A DNA stretch of 38,449 nt from Ornithinibacillus halophilus (lineage in GTDB: Bacteria; Bacillota; Bacilli; Bacillales; Amphibacillaceae): positions 1 to 38,449 of the forward strand of contig NZ_FQVW01000029.1 in NCBI RefSeq assembly GCF_900129485.1, in the 5' to 3' direction. The notes below the pieces were generated by a model. The model was not told the DNA's origin and did no database searches. It worked only from the letters and a program-made list of their open reading frames with translations. Position numbers and translations under genes: made by a program. Below are positions 35,571 through 38,449 of this stretch, in pieces (the stretch's first letter is position 1; each line of letters starts with the position of its first letter).

Positions 35571-35748
35571 ATCCACAGTTAAATTCATCGCTAAATTAGA
35601 TAAATCCTCTTAAGAAAGAATTGCAACTGGGTTAAAAGGACTATTATCAATACCCCCAGAATGAGATATTAAAAGACTTAAAGGACATACGGGTGCAAGA
35701 GTTGAACAAGGTGGTCTTAAAATCGGATCGTCTTCTTTAATTGCTTGA
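35539..35748 (+). pseudogene. RelE/ParE-type toxin pseudogene
   Basis: Reading from a GTG at 35539 (GGGGAGGA eight bases upstream, inside the antitoxin gene) gives a RelE-like protein: YKLIYHKSTVKFIAKLDKSS, stop, ERIATGLKGLLSIPPE, stop, DIKRLKGHTGARVEQGGLKI. The order of these motifs is that of intact toxins (ERI..GL.GLL..PP.GDIK.LKG). The two in-frame stops, TAA at 35611 and TGA at 35662, fit single-base changes of CAA (Gln) and GGA (Gly). The C-terminal beta strand with the catalytic residues is eroded as well. The toxin is therefore inactive. Confidence 0.75.
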
Positions 35749-35871
35749 AAATATATTTAGAAAATTATGTTATTATTGAGTTATAGAGTTATTGAAGTAA
35801 CGGGGCAGGATTATACAAGAGGGATTATGAGGAATTCCAAAGAAAATATTCATTATGAGGTGAAATAAACG

Positions 35872-36114
35872 ATGTATAAATTTAGGGGTTGGACAATTGA
35901 AACAAAAACGAAAGAAACATTACAAGTTATTATAGACAAAGAGGAAAGTAATCTAATAATGTTTGATGAAGATAAGGACTTATTTTTATGGATTTATCCT
36001 TCTGAATTTGGAGAAGGATTAGCTTTTGAAAAAATGAATTGGGCTACACAGTTTCATATCCTACCAGTTGATAAGAAAATCATTGTAACTTCTTCAGAAC
36101 AACCAGAAGAGTAA
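35872..36114 (+). CDS. Hypothetical protein of 80 residues
   Basis: An 80-residue acidic soluble protein (MYKFRGWTIETKTKETLQVIID ... FGEGLAFEKMNWATQFHIL), probably a small beta-rich fold. I do not recognise it. GAGGTGA eight bases upstream supports the start. It stands alone among small genes. Confidence 0.55.
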   Translation: MYKFRGWTIETKTKETLQVIIDKEESNLIMFDEDKDLFLWIYPSEFGEGLAFEKMNWATQFHILPVDKKIIVTSSEQPEE

Positions 36115-36193
36115 GGACCTATTGTACTAACGGGACAGTAGAGTTCAATAACAAATAAGAATACAAAACATCGGTTCAGATCGGAGGGATTAT

Positions 36194-36538
36194 TTGAGCA
36201 TAGATAGTGGCAGATTGGTTCCATTTTTTCTTATGTGGGGAATACCTATTTTTATGGTAATTAGAACTTATATAAAAATGGATGTAAATGATAGAAAATC
36301 TGCAAAAAGGGATTTTAGGAGACCACGATTCGTTTTCACAATTGGTCTTATTGTTATTGGTACGTTAATATCTCAAATTGGAAGTATTCTTTTATTAGAA
36401 ATAGTTAACTTGGTTGGAATTATAATACTTTCAATAGGTGGAATTGTATCAGTAGTTGGTATGTGGAGAGAAAACAGAATTAAAAGTGTGTTTGTATTTT
36501 TGATAATTACGATAGCGATATATTTCTTGTATGTATAA
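36194..36538 (+). CDS. Small membrane protein with TTG start
   Basis: A 114-residue protein with three to four hydrophobic segments (FFLMWGIPIFMVI, FVFTIGLIVIGTLI, VGIIILSIGGIVSVVG, VFVFLIITIAIYFLYV) and a basic loop (KSAKRDFRRPR). Start is TTG 36194, with CGGAGGG seven bases upstream. The family is not recognised. It is similar in style to other small orphan membrane proteins next to it. Confidence 0.6.
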   Translation: MSIDSGRLVPFFLMWGIPIFMVIRTYIKMDVNDRKSAKRDFRRPRFVFTIGLIVIGTLISQIGSILLLEIVNLVGIIILSIGGIVSVVGMWRENRIKSVFVFLIITIAIYFLYV

Positions 36539-36695
36539 GGAAAGAGAAATAGTATTCTCTCTTGAAATAATTAAGTCAGCTTTCAACAAACGGGTGCTTG
36601 TCTTCATTAAGGATTTGCTCCCTATCTTCGAGCATTAGCAGTAGTTATGTTAAAAATAAAAAGTAGAATTATCTTCAAAATATGGGGGAGTTATT

Positions 36696-36899
36696 GTGTT
36701 TAAAGATTTTAAAAACAAGCGTTATTGGATACTTATGCCACCTTTTTTAATTATTGCACTATTACTATTTACCTTTCTCCCTAATAATTACAGGTACTTT
36801 TCATTTTTAGTAATAATTGTCTTTTGGGTTGTTTATTATAGTTGGAATTATTTTGCAGGTAAAAAGAACAATCCAAATAAACCAGTAAAATTATCTTAA
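36696..36899 (+). CDS. Small membrane protein, 67 residues
   Basis: Two hydrophobic segments (about 12-28 and 34-52) with a basic C-terminal tail (GKKNNPNKPVK). The start is GTG with GGGGGAG upstream. The predicted topology is a hairpin in the membrane. No family is recognised. Confidence 0.55.
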   Translation: MFKDFKNKRYWILMPPFLIIALLLFTFLPNNYRYFSFLVIIVFWVVYYSWNYFAGKKNNPNKPVKLS

Positions 36900-36982
36900 A
36901 CAAACGGGGGCGATAGTTCAATTTAGCAATCGCTCTTGATCTAAAGGTGATAATGTATAATATCTATACGAGGGGGAGTTTG

Positions 36983-37234
36983 ATGGAATCAAATATAAAC
37001 ATGAAAAAAGAAAGTAAATCAATACCTGATTCAATATTAATGGCATTAGTAGTAATTTTATTGTTAAAGAATTCCATTGACCTATTTTTCTTTGGCCTGT
37101 TGCCACCAGTAGCTGATAACTTCTTTTGGGTTTTAATTTCTGTTATATTTATTGTCACTTTTTATATAAAGAAAAGTTACATATACCTTGCCATTGTTCT
37201 TGTAATTCTATTGGTGGGTTTATTCAAGTTCTAG
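36983..37234 (+). CDS. Small membrane protein, 83 residues
   Basis: Three hydrophobic segments (SILMALVVILLL, FFWVLISVIFIVTFYI, YIYLAIVLVILLVGLF) after a polar N-terminus. ATG 36983 has GGGGGAG seven bases upstream, so it is preferred over the upstream frame start at 36947. No family is recognised. Confidence 0.55.
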   Translation: MESNINMKKESKSIPDSILMALVVILLLKNSIDLFFFGLLPPVADNFFWVLISVIFIVTFYIKKSYIYLAIVLVILLVGLFKF

Positions 37235-37314
37235 TGAATATGAAAAATAATAGGATAATGGTGGTCGGATGTAGAAACGGGATAACTGGTTAATAATTAA
37301 AGAGGAGGAACATA

Positions 37315-37623
37315 ATGAACAAATTCAGCTTGTTTGGAAAATTCACGGTACAAGAAGGCAAACGTGACACAATGGTAGATATTTTGTTGGAAGCTGCAGA
37401 ATCAATGAAGATAATTGATGAATGTGAGATATATCTCGTGAATATTTCTGAAAGTGAACCAAATTCAGTTTATGTTTATGAGGTTTGGAGTAATGAAAAA
37501 GCTCATCAAACATCTCTAACTCTTGAAGCTACACAAACACTATTAGGGCGTGCAAAACCAATTATTACTGGAATGGAAAGAATCAGCACCCTATTAACAA
37601 GTGGTGGGAAAGGCATTTCATAG
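37315..37623 (+). CDS. ABM-fold (antibiotic biosynthesis monooxygenase-like) protein
   Basis: A 102-residue protein with the dimeric alpha/beta-barrel pattern: KFTVQEGKRDTMVDILLEAAESM, then NSVYVYEVWSNEKAHQTSL and the final helix. Small ABM proteins act as monooxygenases on quinone-like compounds, or as heme- or aldehyde-handling enzymes; many have no known substrate. AGAGGAGG precedes the ATG. It stands alone, ended by a small terminator. Confidence 0.75.
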   Translation: MNKFSLFGKFTVQEGKRDTMVDILLEAAESMKIIDECEIYLVNISESEPNSVYVYEVWSNEKAHQTSLTLEATQTLLGRAKPIITGMERISTLLTSGGKGIS

Positions 37624-37659
37624 AATTATTATTAAGCTAGGGTACTTGAGTTAAACAAG

Positions 37660-37686
37660 GGCATCAGGATTTGATCGCCTTTTTCT
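37660..37686 (+). terminator. Terminator candidate after the ABM gene
   Basis: GGC-ATCA pairs with TGAT-C-GCC (one bulge), followed by TTTTTC. Confidence 0.5.
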
Positions 37687-38073
37687 TTCGTAGAGTAATA
37701 TTGTTGGAATATTATATTATTGTATAGACAGAAGATATGCTTAAGGTCAAGATTAATTAATAAGTAAAAGGGGAGAAAATTAGTGATGTTTGTCACGATT
37801 TTAATAAAGTAGTTACTCTTTTGCCTATTGAAATGCAAATTAGAAGAGGAAACAAACAAAATGAGGAAATAATTGAGTAATTAAAGCAGATAAATCATAG
37901 TACCGATTAGGTTACTGAGCGTGTGCATGTATGCTCTTTAAGACTATTTGGCTCAGTGAACAAGTCCTTTTTCTCATATATCGTTCTATTGAAATGTTAT
38001 AGCATCTAGCAATCATTATTCAACAGGTAAGATGGATTCTTTTTAATAAGTCTGTAGAGAACAGGTGATTAAA
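37687..38073. other. Intergenic region without a recognisable gene
   Basis: About 390 AT-rich bases. A perfect seven-base inverted repeat, ACTGAGC (37914-37920) / GCTCAGT (37951-37957), is followed at a distance by TCCTTTTTC and may be a terminator or small RNA end. Short broken coding-like stretches around 37780-37880 do not form a gene. Confidence 0.35.
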
Positions 38074-38355
38074 TTGTATAAGGCAGCAGTATATTTGGTG
38101 CACGGATTATTATTCATATTAGTATTTCTTATTGGTATAGGGCCAATGTTTAGCATTTCTGCACCAGATCCAGAACAAACTTATGGCGTTTGGATTTCAA
38201 TGATTGTGATTTTTAATATTCTTGTGCTGGTTTCTGCTTTTGTACAGTTAAAGTTAAAAAAGGTTTGGGTGTTCGTACTGTCTATAATAGGTTTGCTTGT
38301 TCTTTTTATCCTGACATTACCGATTTCCGAACGAGAAAGCCCATGCAGGTCGTAG
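38074..38355 (+). CDS. Small membrane protein with altered C-terminus
   Basis: A 93-residue protein with three hydrophobic segments (YLVHGLLFILVFLIGIG, WISMIVIFNILVLVSAFV, VWVFVLSIIGLLVLFILTLP). The TTG at 38074, with AGGTGA five bases upstream, is taken as start; a GTG at 38065 is the alternative. The last residues (ERESPCRS) run into the structured sequence at 38340, which looks like a transposon end. The native C-terminus has therefore probably been replaced. Family not recognised. Confidence 0.5.
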   Translation: MYKAAVYLVHGLLFILVFLIGIGPMFSISAPDPEQTYGVWISMIVIFNILVLVSAFVQLKLKKVWVFVLSIIGLLVLFILTLPISERESPCRS

Positions 38356-38387
38356 ACCGTCTTTAGACATGGGATGATAGTGAGGTC
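38329..38387. mobile_element. IS200/IS605-like right-end remnant
   Basis: CCCATG (38340-38345) pairs with CATGGG (38368-38373). The enclosed part forms two small stem-loops, GGTC-GTA-GACC (38348-38358) and GTCT-TT-AGAC (38359-38368), a three-way arrangement. Then comes a G-rich stretch ending GGTCAA. This resembles the end of tnpB plus the right end in IS200/IS605 elements. No transposase frame is present, so it is a remnant or a non-autonomous end. Confidence 0.45.
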
Positions 38388-38441
38388 AAATACGGAGTGC
38401 CACTTTTAACCGTAAGGTTTTGTGGCACTTCAAGTATTTGA
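38386..38441. repeat. Long imperfect palindrome at the right edge
   Basis: Nested arms: TCAAATAC / GTATTTGA (38386-38393, 38434-38441), AGTGCCAC / GTGGCACT (38396-38403, 38422-38429) and AACC / GGTT (38408-38411, 38416-38419). No T-run follows, so it is more like a repeat or transposon-associated hairpin than a terminator. Confidence 0.7.
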
Positions 38442-38449
38442 AGATTCCA

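Noticed and set aside
1-38449. CRISPR array, tRNA or rRNA genes
   Set aside because: No regularly spaced direct repeats, cloverleaf sequences or rRNA segments were recognised on either strand.

Overview
This window looks like the chromosome of a low-GC Gram-positive bacterium of the Bacillaceae. Base composition is AT-rich, most genes have strong AGGAGG-type ribosome binding sites, and rho-independent terminators are common. The right-hand core, ysoA-tig-clpX-lonA-ysxC (27.9-35.2 kb), has the Bacillus subtilis order. lonB is missing between clpX and lonA, and the hemA genes do not follow ysxC. No tRNA, rRNA, CRISPR array or prophage was seen.

Layout. 0-5 kb: a GC-rich structured repeat at the left edge, a MerR regulator with a small membrane protein, a Nudix/GNAT pair bracketed by two near-identical palindromic repeats, a lipoprotein-anchored 7TM/HD-GYP c-di-GMP phosphodiesterase (minus strand) and a serine hydrolase. 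5-10.6 kb: a compact accessory locus with a Crp/Fnr-family regulator, a thioredoxin-reductase-like flavoprotein, an atypical thioredoxin (CSPC), an aryl-sulfate sulfotransferase without signal peptide, and a YeiH-type putative sulfate exporter. Three exact TGTGA-N6-TCACA operators lie in front of the regulator. An APC permease follows.

12.3-27.6 kb is a defence-type island: a frameshifted PD-(D/E)XK nuclease gene, a NucS-like nuclease with a RAMA-like C-terminus, an HNH endonuclease, a zinc-ribbon miniprotein, an unrecognised protein of 270 residues, an EVE-HNH modification-dependent endonuclease, a CBS protein with a broken 5' end, a DUF4145 protein, a complete type I restriction-modification operon (hsdM-hsdS-hsdR) and a class II Fic protein. 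35.2-38.4 kb is a string of small genes: an antitoxin whose RelE-like toxin partner is a pseudogene, several small membrane proteins and an ABM-fold protein, with short AACGGG-centred repeats between them. The window ends in structured palindromes that resemble an IS200/IS605-type right end.

The most promising system is the 5.3-10.6 kb locus. The enzyme keeps all the catalytic residues expected of an arylsulfotransferase. It is apparently cytoplasmic, is paired with its own unusual redox couple and a likely sulfur-oxyanion exporter, and sits under a Crp/Fnr regulator with helically phased operators. I read it as a dedicated, probably oxygen- or effector-controlled sulfate-ester module; its physiological role is inference.
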